Source: Micrasema longulum
Lineage: Eukaryota > Arthropoda > Insecta > Trichoptera > Brachycentridae
Assembly: GCA_022494885.1 (NCBI GenBank)
Contig: JAGVSM010004524.1
Coordinates: 62,001-126,000, forward strand
Direction: 5' to 3'
DNA length: 64,000 nt
Shown here: positions 11,131-22,800 of the stretch, piece by piece
Layout of the letters: every line of letters begins with the position of its first letter
How positions within the stretch are numbered: position 1 is the first letter of the stretch
The notes under the pieces: model-generated
Seen by the model: only the letters and a program-made list of their open reading frames with translations
The model's database searches: none
What the model was told of the DNA's origin: nothing
Position numbers and translations under genes: made by a program

Positions 11131-11430
11131 TTTGATCAGGAGGCGGAAGGTATGACCCTCGGCTAGCTTGTAATAAGCTAAAATGCCCTCCTTTCTCCTA
11201 GCCACCCACTACCCCCGCATGCACTGGGTAAACAATAATTGCAACACGCCTGTTTGCCTTCCCATAAAACACCTACAGGCAAAAAAGGAAAAGATTTCGA
11301 GTCAAATGAAAGCGGCGGAGAACTTTATCAGGCTGTTTGTAAACGAAACCGCAGCCGTTAATTTTACATACAAGTATTTTATGTACGATATACACATGTT
11401 ACGAAATAACTTGGTTAAGGGCTTATGAAA
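11130..11430. other. Complex unique block, possible conserved non-coding or coding segment
   Basis: It has balanced composition and no simple repeats, unlike its neighbours. It holds an 81-codon plus frame (11183-11428) with no domain that I recognise. It could be a regulatory element or an exon of an unseen gene, and the sequence alone does not decide. Confidence 0.2.
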
Positions 11431-11865
11431 ATAAAGTAGAATCCAGGTAAGTTTTGGAAATGAATAACTGAATAATAAAATGCGTCAAAGTGTTAATGGA
11501 GTTTGGCAACAACTTTTGACAGAGTCACTTTTTTGTTTAATTAAATTGTCCGTGAGAAAACACACGTTCTAGTGGAAGGGAGATAAGCTGCTTTTTGACT
11601 TTCGTATTGAAAATTTGAATTTAAAATACCGTATTTAGAAAATTAATTTAAAAGTTCAGTTTTATGTTTAAAACAAGCTCAATACGCTCCTTTTTGGGTA
11701 AACTGTTTACTTTGAAGGAAGCTTCTGCAATGGAAGCCGAAACGTCGAAACAAATTCAACACACACGGTATCACCCAAAAAGAAACATATTAATAACAGT
11801 GACCGTAAAACCTTGGCACCTATTTAAATATTTAGCTGTATATATAATATTTATACAAATATGTA
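11431..11865. other. Stretch with no supported feature
   Basis: A 77-codon frame (11664-11897) runs into the SINE tail and has no domain. Confidence 0.35.
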
Positions 11866-12147
11866 CATCATCATCATCATTCCCCTTTCGCACCTAATGG
11901 AGCATAGGGAACTGCAGGGACTATGAAAATATTACTAGGGAAATCGCAGCGTCTATCGATTGTTTTTCGTTACGTGAAGGTGAGGTGATCAGTCTTCCGC
12001 TTCAGGTACCAGTTAAGGGACTTTGAAATATTCCAGTGTAAAACCACTCTTTTAAATAATTATTTCATATCGACCATGTCGAGAATCGAATCCGAGACAT
12101 TTTGCATGGAAGGCAAATGCGGTGACCATTACACCACGATGCCGACC
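11866..12147 (-). repeat. tRNA-derived SINE family A with (ATG)n tail, near full length
   Basis: Read on the minus strand: a tRNA-like head (complement of 12070-12147) with a box A region ggtgtaatggtcaccgcat and a box B region gattcgattctcg, then the body (…ctggtacctgaagcgg…, …cctatgctccattaggtgcg), then a short tail of five ATG units (the CATCAT run at 11866-11880). The layout is identical to 58275-58512 and 48756-49021. The RNA polymerase III promoter boxes are decayed, so I do not expect activity. Confidence 0.8.
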
Positions 12148-12200
12148 TTGTGAAATGAAATATTCTAGTGTAGAAACAGCTTTTTTAAAATAAGTATTTC

Positions 12201-12422
12201 ATATTTAAATTTATTTGAACAGAGAAGGAAAACATTTTTGAGAAGGGAATATGGAAGTCTAGGAATTTACAGGGCTTATGACCTGTCATTGGCTGGTTTA
12301 AGTCGCCACTTTACACACTGTGTAACATTCACCATTCTGCCCATGTTTGAACATGCAAATTTCCTCAACTCTTCCATCTGTTGACTTTTGTGAATTTAAA
12401 GAGCTGAGACCTTTATCACGTG
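12201..12422 (-). mobile_element. MITE-like family M, partial copy
   Basis: It begins with the family terminus (atatttaaatttatttgaac then agagaaggaaaacattt) and continues through gcttatgacctgtcattggc, ttcaccattctgcccatgtt and cttccatctgttgacttttg. It stops at gacctttatcacgtg, so only about half of the element is present. Confidence 0.7.
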
Positions 12423-14245
12423 CAAAATATGCATGTCTCAGTGCTAGCCTCGTATTAAAATGTGGTATTTCTAACACACGATTCCTTTTTTGACTTGATC
12501 TATTTGAATTACTTGTAAATTTAATTCTAAGTCTAAAACAGAGCCACTAAACAAGAATGGCATTTACTTAATCTCATGCAAATGCAAAAAAGTCAATACT
12601 AGACAAACAGCGCAAATTTTAAAAACGAGGCTAAACAAACCCCGCCGTTGCCTGACTAATAATAATTTTTCGGAATTTGCTAAATTTAAAATACCAAATA
12701 CCACCTTATATTCTTTCCCTCATTGATCATGTTTTCGCATCTGTACTTTAGATAACTATCATTTTTTTAAAGTAAAACAATACTTATATATAAGGCCAGG
12801 AAGTTTATAAACCATTAGCCACTTGGTTTATAAAGAATTTAGGAATTTACATTTATGTTTTTTAAGAAAATTTAAAGAAAAAAAATAATGAAGTAAGCAA
12901 TTATTAACATATGTATTGTGAAAATAATTGATGAATTGATAAACATTCGGATAATAACTGTGGAAATTCTATTGAGTGCTTTGAAAATATAACAATCTGT
13001 TAGATGACTTAAGTAGCAGAAAAAAAAAATATTAGGAATTTATATAAACCTAAATGTGATGATTCGTTTGTCGGTTTTTTGTTTTTGTTTTAAAAAATAA
13101 AATCATTCAAAATAGTAGATTCAAATTATTGTTTGAATGAATATTAAAATTACGTATAAAAATACCTTTATTACTTTTCAAATATGAAATCAGTTAAAAT
13201 AAAAAAAAATCATGTCAAAATAAAAAAAACTATTTTTAGGAAAACCATTGAGATTATTGTAATGAACATGATGATTTTAAACATTTTTAGGTTTTTATTT
13301 TAATACTATTACAGTAAATAAATAATTACAAAAGCCATAAAAGAAAACATGGTCAAAAAAGAAAAACTTATTAAATGTATTTGCCGGCAAAGGATTCCTC
13401 AGAGAGCATTACAATATAACCAAATCCAAATCATAAGTACTGTTTATTAACAATGATAAAATATTATATTAAAAATTATAAAAACGTGTTTTTACTTCTT
13501 AAATCACTTTTACATATAAAACTAGTAAGAAAACAATATAGAAAAAACAAGTCAAATAAAACAGGTGAGTTTAAATCAATCTTCCTTTTTGTGGTGAATA
13601 TTTCAGTTTGAATTAAAATGATTGAATCAATTTAATGTCAATCAGTTGTTTATCAAGCGGGTGAGCGCTCTGGTTGAAAAATCCAATTTCAGAACACAAA
13701 GTGAGTTTCATCATCACATCTAAACGTGAGTTAGATATTATGTATGTATTTTTGCGAGATTTTCCAGGAACACTGGAATATTCATTACATTTTACGTCGT
13801 ATTCTATTTAAGAAGAGAAAATGGACCAAAAGGGTGGAATTTCTTTTCTTTCTTCATACATAATTACGCAAACTTTTTCATTTTGCAGTCACACCTCGAC
13901 TAGATATATTTTATTTTTAAATTCAGGATTTGCCACGATTTATTTTTTTACATTTTTTGATTTAGTCTTTAAATAGTACAAACATAATAAATGAATGTCC
14001 TAATATTAACTTGTATCTAATTAATATTCAAACATATACTAATTATGAACATTTCTAAACAATATACTTTCACTTAAAAAAAACTTCTATGAAATCGTGG
14101 AAATCTATAATTTGACTATTAACTTACATTTTGTCTAAATTCAATAAAATGAGGGATTCAGTTCTGTGTGTATGTAAAATAGAGACTATTATATTGAATA
14201 GTTTAGTATCAGGTAAACATCTTGAATATAATTCTAGTACTAGTG
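12423..14245. other. Very AT-rich stretch with no supported feature
   Basis: No domain, RNA or repeat was recognised. Short A/T homopolymers are frequent. Confidence 0.4.
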
Positions 14246-14249
14246 GAGA

Positions 14250-14332
14250 TAATTCAGCTTCGTATTGTAGTGTTGGTGCGTTCGCTTACCATGTTTGAGG
14301 TCTAGGCTCAATTTCTGAACAAGTATATTTTA
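14250..14332 (+). repeat. SINE family A, tRNA-like head only
   Basis: ttcgtattgtagtgttggtg (box A region), cgttcgcttaccatg, then a decayed box B ggtctaggctcaatttctg reproduce the head of the SINE at 58275. No body follows. Confidence 0.5.
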
Positions 14333-14444
14333 AATGAATTGGAAAGTATATTTGTACATATGCTATTACCGTGCATTATACTATTAGTTAAAGGAGGCCA
14401 ATGTCTCTGGGTATGTACAGAAAAAAAAATTTGTGCTCTCCTTA

Positions 14445-14630
14445 CACAAAAGTCAACAGATGGTAGAGTTGAAAAAATAGAGATGTCCAAATCTTAGCAT
14501 AATAATAAATGTAACTGTGTGTAAAATGGCTACTTAAATTAGCCAACGACTGATTATAAGACCTACAAATGCCTAGACTTCCGTAATCCTTCATAAAAAT
14601 GTTTTCCTTTCTGTTGCAATAAATTTAAAA
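14445..14630 (+). mobile_element. MITE-like family M, partial copy
   Basis: It contains cacaaaagtcaacagatgg, a decayed middle, gtgtaaaatggctacttaaa, aatgcctagacttcc and the terminus gttttcctttctgttgcaat. About half of the family's length is present. Confidence 0.65.
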
Positions 14631-14899
14631 AATTGCGAATGTTTTCTAATTAAGGTAATTATTAAGAATAAACAAAACAGCACGCACTTCGTTATCCATA
14701 CACATATATGCACACATACATATACATACATACGTACGGACATTTACATGCATTTATTAAATAAACAAATAAGCATTTATAAAATGAAATGTCGAGTGGT
14801 AAATCTCAAAGACCAGAAATGAAGACCTATTTCTTGAATCTTTTTGAAAGTGATAGTTTTAGCTCAGTTTCTGTGAATAGTCTATATATTGTGTTTTAG

Positions 14900-15125
14900 G
14901 TTTAAATGTTTTTCTTTTCTTTTTTTAATATTAAGTTCACAGAATGTTTTTATTTTCTTTTTTAATATTAATTTCACAGAATGTTTAAATGTTTTTCTTT
15001 TCTTTTTTAATATTAAGGTCACAGATTGTTTGAATGTTTTTATTTTCTTCTTTAATATTAAGTTCACAGATTGTTTAAATGTTTTCTTTCCTTTTTTAAA
15101 ATTAAGTTCATAGATTGTTAAAATT
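14900..15125. repeat. 45-bp minisatellite, about five copies
   Basis: The unit is roughly gtttaaatgtttttcttttc, then a T-run, aatattaagttcacagatt. It repeats five times with period close to 45 (one unit shortened). Forty-five is a multiple of three, so both strands stay open (14889-15113 plus, 14882-15067 minus), which explains those frames without coding. It runs directly into the LINE 3' end below. Confidence 0.85.
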
Positions 15126-15149
15126 TGTTAAAATTTTTATTGTTTAAAT

Positions 15150-15297
15150 GTATACTATGTATTGTTACAAGAAATGTACTATTTTTTTTTATGTACCGTC
15201 CCAAATGAGTTTTCTCGTACAACTCCTGGGAATATAATATCATGATATTCATGTCTTATATGTTTTATAATAAATAAAAAAAAAAAAAAAAAAAAAA
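15150..15297 (+). mobile_element. LINE 3' terminus with poly-A tail, copy 1
   Basis: The sequence …cccaaatgagttttctcgta, actcctgggaatataatatc and ataataaat is followed by 23 or so adenines (15275-15297). A second copy lies inverted at 16030-16145, which shows a mobile family. The polyadenylation-signal-like AATAAA directly precedes the A-run. No coding part is visible. Confidence 0.65.
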
Positions 15298-15459
15298 CAC
15301 ACGTCACATAAATCACACAGTATATTCAGCAAATTTTCGGAATACATACAATGTGGAGTTTAAAAAATTAAAGAAGTATAACATTTTATTCCATTGCAGG
15401 GTTATAAATATATAATCCTTATACTGAATGTATGCAATCTAGCAGTAAGCGGATTATAT

Positions 15460-15640
15460 AAATCTTGTTACGCGAACATTAATTTCGAAGTGGTGTTATG
15501 CGGATTGCATACAAGTCGGCGCCCAGGCGCTCCTGCGTGTCGTCTGTTGTTCCCACAAAAGGGCGTAAATCAGTAGTGACAGTTGTCACTTGAAAACAGA
15601 CGGAATGCTACGAAAAGCTACGAAATGCTACGGAATGCCA
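15460..15640. other. Higher-G+C block with TGACA/TGTCA palindrome
   Basis: GTGACAGTTGTCAC at 15576-15589 is an inverted repeat with 6-base arms and a 2-base spacer, the shape of a TALE-homeodomain (Meis/TGIF-like) binding site. It is followed by imperfect 11-base repeats of the word gctacgaaa at 15604-15640. Regulatory function is a guess. Confidence 0.25.
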
Positions 15641-15831
15641 CTTTTTTCGATTAAGCTACGTGATTTAAGACGCGGTAAAATACTTCCCAGTGAATTTGAA
15701 ACGGTATGTATTAGTGCCAAGGCGACTTGAGGCATGATTGCACTGGTTATTTACGTGTTTCCGTTTGTCATGTAATGGTTAGTATCTAGAACTACAATTT
15801 ATCAGATTCTGATATCGATTTTTGATTTATT

Positions 15832-15875
15832 AATGTACCAATGCGAAGCTTCATGCACCATAGGGTGAGAACAAG
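15832..15875 (+). repeat. SINE family A, 3' fragment
   Basis: taccaatgcgaagcttcatg and caccatagggtgagaac match the SINE A 3' body (taccaatgcagtgccctat, caccattaggtg). The fragment is short. Confidence 0.35.
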
Positions 15876-16029
15876 GTTAAACATAATATATTTATTTGAA
15901 ATTTATCTCAATCCACTGCGTTATTTTGTTTAAAAATATAAAAATCACCATTGATATGTCACTATTCGAATATTTAAGTTTTTAAACCTTAAATAATACC
16001 GTAAAATCATACTTAAACAAATTAACTTT

Positions 16030-16145
16030 TTCATTTTTTTTATTTTATTATATTGAAAAACATATTATACATAATTATATACAATATTCCCAAGGAGTTT
16101 TTTAAAAAAAAACTCATTTAGGGACATACAGATAATAATTTTTTT
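16030..16145 (-). mobile_element. LINE 3' terminus, copy 2 (inverted)
   Basis: The complement reads tgtccctaaatgagttttt, aactccttgggaatattgta and …caatataataaaataaaa, matching 15180-15280 in order. The tail is A/T-rich and lacks a pure A-run. Confidence 0.6.
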
Positions 16146-16149
16146 AGAG

Positions 16150-17834
16150 ACGTTTTTAAATTTTAAACTATAATATTATTTAACAAAAGCAGAAAAATTA
16201 AAATTAAAATTAATTATTTTTAAATGTTTTTTTTTGTTATTGTTTGTCACCAGCCTTATGTTACTTGCCTTTGTATGTATAAATTGTATGCAGCGTGTAA
16301 TGATTACCCGACTTTATAGGTAAAAATTGTTGAAATAAAATATAAAAATTTGATAAATTTAATAAATAAAATAGCCCTACATGTATCTGTGCTAAAATAT
16401 TCTTAATTAGATCAAAAATTGCATTAAACCACGGTTAAATTAAATGTTTGACATGGGAAACAAAATAAAAAGCACAAAAAATATTTGAAAAATTTTTTCG
16501 CTTCCAAAATGCCAAAAACTTATTATACTACATAGTGCACTACTTCAAAGAGTAAATGATTTAAAAACTCTTAAACAGTACAAATCAAAAACAAAAACTC
16601 ATATGCATTCGGCAGTATAACACAAATGCCTGGAAGATACAAAACTCAATATTGAATACTATAAAGAGATAAACAATTCATTTTTTAAATACTTTTAACT
16701 TAACCAAATCGACTAACCTAGTGTATTATTTAAGTGAATTTTTTTTCATTGGACATGTTTCAGAAACTTTTGTTTTAACCCTTGCCAAATGTATTTATAT
16801 TGTTTTAAAATATTTAATAATTTGAATATAATTAATAAATGTACATTTTAAACTTTTTTTTAATAATGATTTATTTTTTTTATTTCTTACACTTATTTTA
16901 GAAAACTGCCACAAAAAAAAAATTTTTTGAAAATCATATTAAACTTTTTAATTATTGTGTAAGAAAAAAATATTCCACGGAGCTAAAATGGCTACACATT
17001 CGCAAAAATATAGACGTAAAAAATGCCTCAGATACTGTAACAAGATGGTAAAATTGAAAATAATCCATCACTTTACGCACCTATGGATATTTTGGCGGTA
17101 GATACTTCTAGAAGGTAGTTACGTGACTTGGAAACTCGCGCCATTTTATCATGAAACCGCCAATCCAACTTTACATATCGGAACGTGCCCTTTCTTAATA
17201 ATACATTTATTTAGTTTTTGAATATATTTGGGTGTTTACCAATGATAGGCATATTTTCAACGTCAAGGTTAAAATTCTTTTTTTTCTTGTTCTTATTCGC
17301 CATATAAGCCAAGTACACGTCAAAAAGGTCGGTAAATAAATTGCGGCCCGTCAGATAATTTATTACACTATTGTACTATCCACCCGAATGTAAGGAAGTG
17401 AAGTATGAAATTAGGAAAACAAGGATTGTAGTATGCTGGATGCCGTTGAAAAGTGGTCTCTTAGTTAAAAATACGTTAAAAATCTTAATTGTAACACAAA
17501 ACAAAAGCAGGTAATTGAACCTATTCTGGAAAAATAGTGAATATTATAGATCTAACATTAATTTCTATTAAAGATGCAACCTTTTCAATAAGATTTTTTG
17601 TTAAAAATACAATTGCAAAGTATATCAAAGTATGTTATGTTACTTGAAATTTCAGGAAGGTACATTTGATCAAGTCTGGTGGCCAATGATTTTATCCAAA
17701 CTACAACTTCAACAAATACCAGCAATAATTAAAAATTAAATCAGCTATTTTCCAACCTGAATGTTGTGTATCCCGGTGAAAATATACTCTTACCTTAGAG
17801 TAATACTTTACTCTCAGACTCTTACCATGTGAGA
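16150..17834. other. AT-rich stretch with no supported feature
   Basis: The sub-segment 16980-17200 has more complex sequence, but I see no domain or repeat in it. Confidence 0.35.
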
Positions 17835-18220
17835 TTTCACGTGGCTGTCCTCAAAGTTCTGTTTTGGGACCACATTTGAAGAATATATAGTTTAGTGATT
17901 TTCTTGAACTTTCCCTTTCTTCGTCACGTATGATTCAGGATTTTTCCGAAGATTAATGTATTTTGATTGAGGGTTATATCCGCAGATCTCTGAACCGTGA
18001 CGCAGTCAACGCATTCAATAAAGTGACCGATTGGGGGTGTTCGAAATAAAATAAATTTTGCTCCTCAAAAAGCCCAAATTTTACTATCGAAAGGCAACAT
18101 TGTCTCTTCATATTTTGTCGAATTCCCGTAAACCTCTATTCATGCGTCAAGTTTTGTGTCAAACCTCGTAGAAATTTCGGAACAAAATTTGTTTATTATT
18201 TTCCACGCTAGAAGCTATAG
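17835..18220 (+). pseudogene. Decayed reverse transcriptase fragment, R1/I-like LINE
   Basis: Joining short stretches in different frames shows a reverse transcriptase palm. RGCPQSSVLGPHL at 17840-17880 corresponds to the conserved 'GCPQGSVLGP'. IQDFSED near 17932 corresponds to the catalytic '[FY]ADD' box, with both box residues altered (A to S, D to E). IEGYIRRSLNRDAVNAFN at about 17965-18020 and DWGCS follow, as in R1/I-type elements where 'L…WG' lies after the active site. Several stops and frameshifts interrupt it, so it is dead. An open frame of 101 codons (18232-18537) follows, but it does not resemble the expected thumb region. Confidence 0.6.
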
Positions 18221-18231
18221 GTTCAGGAAAG

Positions 18232-18540
18232 ATGGATTTCGATGATGTTGCACGCTTGGCTAGAACTAGTTGGAGGTTCTTTTTTGAAGCTTTAATGGTC
18301 TATTCGAAATCAATTTTCTCGCCAGCGTGTGTTATGCAACTGGCTGTTGGGCACACCAATGTGAATTGCAATATTAAATTAGGTGATTTATTTGATCATA
18401 TTTTAACTTCTCCTGGCTTGCTGGAGTTTACAGGACATGCTCGACGTAAGCGAACAAAATCTCACTTAATGGTACTCTCGATGTGTTTCTACAGCAAGGG
18501 CAGACATTTAAGAAGCAAGCGGTGTTGTCTCTCCTGATTT
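18232..18540 (+). other. 101-codon open frame of unknown nature after an RT fragment
   Basis: The frame begins with ATG at 18232 and ends before 18540. Composition is more balanced than around it. I recognise no domain, signal peptide or membrane segment; the carboxy end is basic and has two adjacent cysteines. It may be a decayed downstream part of the LINE at 17835, a captured exon, or chance. Confidence 0.2.
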
Positions 18541-19513
18541 GCGATGTCACACATGCCATTTCCGCCTAGATTATGCTTTATACTTACCTTCTGTTAATTA
18601 TACACTTAGTTAATTTGAGTAGATTTTAAGAATGTTTACATTAAGTATTACTTATTAATGACATTCTATTAGGGCTTACTTAAGCCTGTTGATCGGCTTA
18701 AAAAAAAAAGTACACCTGGTTCAAACGGGCTTGTCTCCTTGTCTTTGGATCTGGATTTGAAGCGACAATCCGCAAACCTTCACTTAAAAAATAGCGTTTT
18801 TCTGTGATTGGTAGCGTCTTTGTACACGTAACTGAAAAAAATGAATATAAAACGTACATTTTAATACTTTTATTAATATTTGGCAAAAGCTATGGGAGTC
18901 TTCCCCTTCAGGGAGGATAACTTATTTTTTCCCTCGATTCAACATTGCTGAAGCTCTCCTTAATTATTATTGATCACTGGATTATTTCATTTTTATCAAC
19001 TTATGGCGAATTTAATAAAAAGCTATATTTTAAAAACATTGTTGATTTCCTTATGTACTTCTGCGGAGTGAAGCTTTACGTTACTATCCGTGGCCCTTTT
19101 ATATGTCTTCTAAACCTTAGTACCTAATGCACAAATAACTTAACGAAATGGAAACAAATAATAAAATAGTGCTATAATTAAATGTCATATACTTTTGTTA
19201 GAAAACAAACATGGAATGGCGATGAAAATGATGTAGGAACTAATTTGTTAGAAAATGTACCTTAAAACTCAAAAGTATTCCGCCAATTTTCGTGTGGAAA
19301 ATTGGAGTTCGCTTAATCGATAAAGCCGGATTCCATTGAATATACAAGTTTTTCGTATTGTTTATCGTCATGTTTGTGACCAAATGATGAAAAATATGTG
19401 ATGATTTGGAATTTTATAACTATTATTTTTATTTTTTCCTCTTTATGTTGGATAAAGGGAAAATTACCAAGATGAGATGAGTAAAACGCTTAGAAGAGCT
19501 ACGTAATGCGGCT
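18541..19513. other. Stretch with no supported feature
   Basis: Nothing recognisable. Confidence 0.35.
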
Positions 19514-19740
19514 TTAAAATAATACTTTGGTTCGCTGCGAGGAAGTTATAAAATCATATAAAGGGATATTGGTTTTAACGATGTCATAAGCGTAACATCT
19601 TAGTATGTTATGTCTGCTTGCAAGACCTAATTTCGCTAGTCTTCGTAGGAAAAAAATTACTTTACTTCGAAAACGATCATAACGAGTATAAAACTGTGGT
19701 TGTGACGATGGACATCTGATGTTTAAGGGGAAATCCATAT
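19514..19740 (-). pseudogene. Possible LINE fragment
   Basis: The minus frame contains LGLASRHNILRCYAYDIV, which resembles the 'L.SR….LRCYV.S.LLYG' segment of insect LINE reverse-transcriptase carboxy regions. No second motif confirms it, so the call is weak. Confidence 0.3.
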
Positions 19741-21455
19741 TAAACTTCAGTTTCTAAGAAAAATCATTTTAAGAACCTTATGCACATCAATATTTGTTTT
19801 ATTTCTTATTTTACAAAATCGACGGACGGAAGAATCGAAGATACAAAGACTAATCTGACTTAATATTTTATTTCAGTCATTATCATTTAATTAATAGTTT
19901 GACGCGACTATTATTACCCTTATCGGAAAAGGATGAACTTAAACGATTTATGACAGCACATTTGATTGAAGAGCTCAATTGAGTTCTTAAATTAAATGTG
20001 TAGTTGAAGTCCTCGCCCAGAGATGGCGGGCATCGTTTTCGCTCGGTCGGTATTACCGCGCATCAAGAAAAAGGGACACGTGCGAATGGAAACGCAGACT
20101 CGTGACAATTTTGGTTGCCGGCTCGGACTTGTTATTTAAGATCTCCACTGCCTTATTGCGCTTATCTCATCTCCAAAAGCCAACAACGTATCAAACCTAT
20201 ACAAATTATAACTTCTTTGAAGTGCTCTACAAAAAACGGATCGAAACGGACGCCACTGGATTGTTAAAGGTCAGTTTTCTTTATCCTTTTTTGATGAGTG
20301 ATGATTAGTTTTGTAGATTGAACTGCTGGCAATAAATAAAATAGTAAAACTTCTATCGATTATTATAAATATTCGCATCGCTTCGCTAACAGTAGTAATG
20401 AACCTTTTGGTTTGTACATTACGGGCATTTACTCATATTATGTACCTGGATTACCTTCTTTCAACACAAATATGCCGAGGCTACCAGATTACAGACAGCT
20501 TCTTCGAGTACCCTTTCTCTTTCGGCAACGGGCAATTTTTCCTTGTACCTATGTGAGCACCGCCAAGGAGATTTATGTAAGTTCACAGGTGCGGTGTGCG
20601 GTATAAAGTGGGTATGCTGTATCCGCATGGAGTAACTTGCAAATCAATACAATAAAAAATTAGATCTGTTTTATGAGTCCCTATTTAAAATTCTGGAATT
20701 TATTTATTCTTGTATTTTTGTTTTATTTTGTGATATTTCGTATTTGTATTTATATCTGCATATTTATAATCATCTATGAAAAAGCCCTGATGGCGTAGTA
20801 TTAAATAATTATATTTGAATCTCCAAACATAAGCAGAATAGTAAGTATGTGTAAAATGGCCTCCTAAACCAGCCAATGACAAATCAAAAGCGTCAGTTTT
20901 AGTCCTCGAATAATTTAATTTAAAATGTCGTTGTTAAGAATAGTTTCATCCAAGCAATATTTAACTAGTCACAAAGTAAGGAGATAAGTTTTAGCAGGCT
21001 TGTTCTGTCATAATTTTGTTTCGTAAGTCCGTTCGTTTGTCATATATCCATCTCATTCTAACGCAATCAAATAAGTTTTTCACTCTCGTTTCCTCGCATA
21101 CGATACGAATGAATTTACGAAACGAATAAGTTACAGAATAAGACCACAGGTTACAAAACAATGAAGACTTCTCGTAGATCATAACATTACGTTAGGTGCT
21201 TACTATTAAATTTCCGTTTTAGAAAACTCTACAGACAGAAAAAAAAATAGTATGAAAACGATATAAATTATTTAGTTAATCGATTTTTTCCCCTTTAATG
21301 CAGTTTTGCCACTTTAATTGTAGTTGATTGATGCGGTGTGAATTTATGAAAATATTTGAGCAACAAACGACGAAAAAATAAATGTTTTTGTTATTGGTTT
21401 TTTTCAAATACATGTTTTTTTTAATGCATTTAAAAAAAAAGGAATAAACCCCTAA
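19741..21455. other. Mostly unassigned; two higher-G+C sub-blocks
   Basis: 19990-20110 (with a CACGTG E-box near 20079) and 20390-20640 have more complex sequence. In the second, an acceptor-like cttcgctaacag ends at about 20391 and a donor-like GTAAGT lies at 20577. The frames there show no known domain. The rest is AT-rich. Confidence 0.25.
20819..20895 (+). mobile_element. MITE-like family M, short fragment
   Basis: ctccaaacataagcagaata, gtgtaaaatggcctcctaaa and ccagccaatgacaaatc match the family's right half. Confidence 0.55.
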
Positions 21456-21545
21456 GCCCCTTTTCTAGAGGCTTGTCAGCCGGTGGGAAAGAGAACATGT
21501 CGAAGGAAGTTATGGAAAATACACCATAATACACAGACCAATTGA
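21456..21545 (+). repeat. Repeat R2, copy 1
   Basis: aggcttgtcagccggtggg, then acatgtcgaagg and acaccataatacacagacc align with 37795-37885 (aagcttgtcagcaggtgaga, acatggaag, acaccacaatatccaaacc). Identity is about 75%. No class was assigned. Confidence 0.5.
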
Positions 21546-22740
21546 GAAAAAATCGTAGCTGATTTTTTTTTTCTGGCAACTGGCGGGAGTAAAACCCGCG
21601 ATTAGAAATTAAAGAAAAATATATTAAATTTTAGATTTCCTAGGCAAACAAATGTATGCACCTGCAACTTCATTTTATTCTTTTAATATAATTATGGTTT
21701 TTAAACTTGATTTATTTCCGTAAAGTTAATTTCAAAATATGTAATATACTCGTACATAAAAACTAGATCCTTCTAGACACATTTTGGTAAAGTAAACGTT
21801 AAGAAATTTCTTATTTTATTTTTTACCGCAGTTACTAATTAAAAACAAACTGAAACGGCTACCAAACTGAAATTTGAGAGTAATTCAACATTTTTTTAAA
21901 GGAAAAAAAGAGTAACTTGACTTATTTTAAGTTACATGTTTCTTTAGGTACTTAAAAGTTGTCGTCCATCATCCTTTTAATCATAGATGAGCATGTCCGT
22001 GGCTTAAGCAACACAAGCACAAAGCACTTTCAGTAAATTATTAATTGTTAAGTTCCTCGCTTAAGATTGATATATGCAACAGATTTTTCTTCTTTTTAAA
22101 TGTGCTGAGTTTCAAAACATTTTATGACGACGGGTTTAATAGGGGTTTGATAAGGGTGGGTTTGGTTTTTAACATCAAAATGGCGTGAGACACGAACATG
22201 GTTCTTTTATTGTCCCCTTTTATTATTTGTTACAGTCCACTTTTTTGAGTCGAGATTTTGAAAGTTGTGACAAAATCTCACCTTTGAACAGAAAAATTGA
22301 GAGTTAGAAACAATTGAGTTCTTATTAGAATAAGTTATGTATTTATTTTTTAAATCTTTACTAAAAAAATTAGTTACTGTTTTAATTAAAAATTATAGTA
22401 CTGTTTCATACAGCTGGGCAAAGTGAACAAAAAATTGTATATTTTATGAAATGCATAAATAAATCAATATAATTACCATTCACCATCTTTGAAAAAGTTC
22501 AAAAGGTTTGTTCTATAGGAACAATTCTGAATACAATACAATAACAATTAAAAATAATTTTAATAAAATACGTACTTACATTAAAAATTATAAAATATAA
22601 TCCCTCAGACTACAATATTCTCGTATATTTCCAATATTATTTTACTACTTACATATATTTACATATATTTTATACTTAAAATCTAAGGTGTCAACAGACA
22701 CACATATCGTCACGTCAAATAAATATCTTGTAAACCTGGA
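21546..22740. other. AT-rich stretch with no supported feature
   Basis: Nothing recognisable. Confidence 0.4.
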
Positions 22741-22800
22741 CGAGTGTTTTTGACTCAATAGCTTATCTCAGGTAAAAATCCTGAAAAATTGAATTATGTC
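22741..22800 (+). repeat. Repeat R3, copy 2
   Basis: It matches 10033-10090 (see there). Confidence 0.5.

Noticed and set aside
14882..15113. Phe-rich and Lys-rich frames
   Set aside because: They translate the 45-bp minisatellite.
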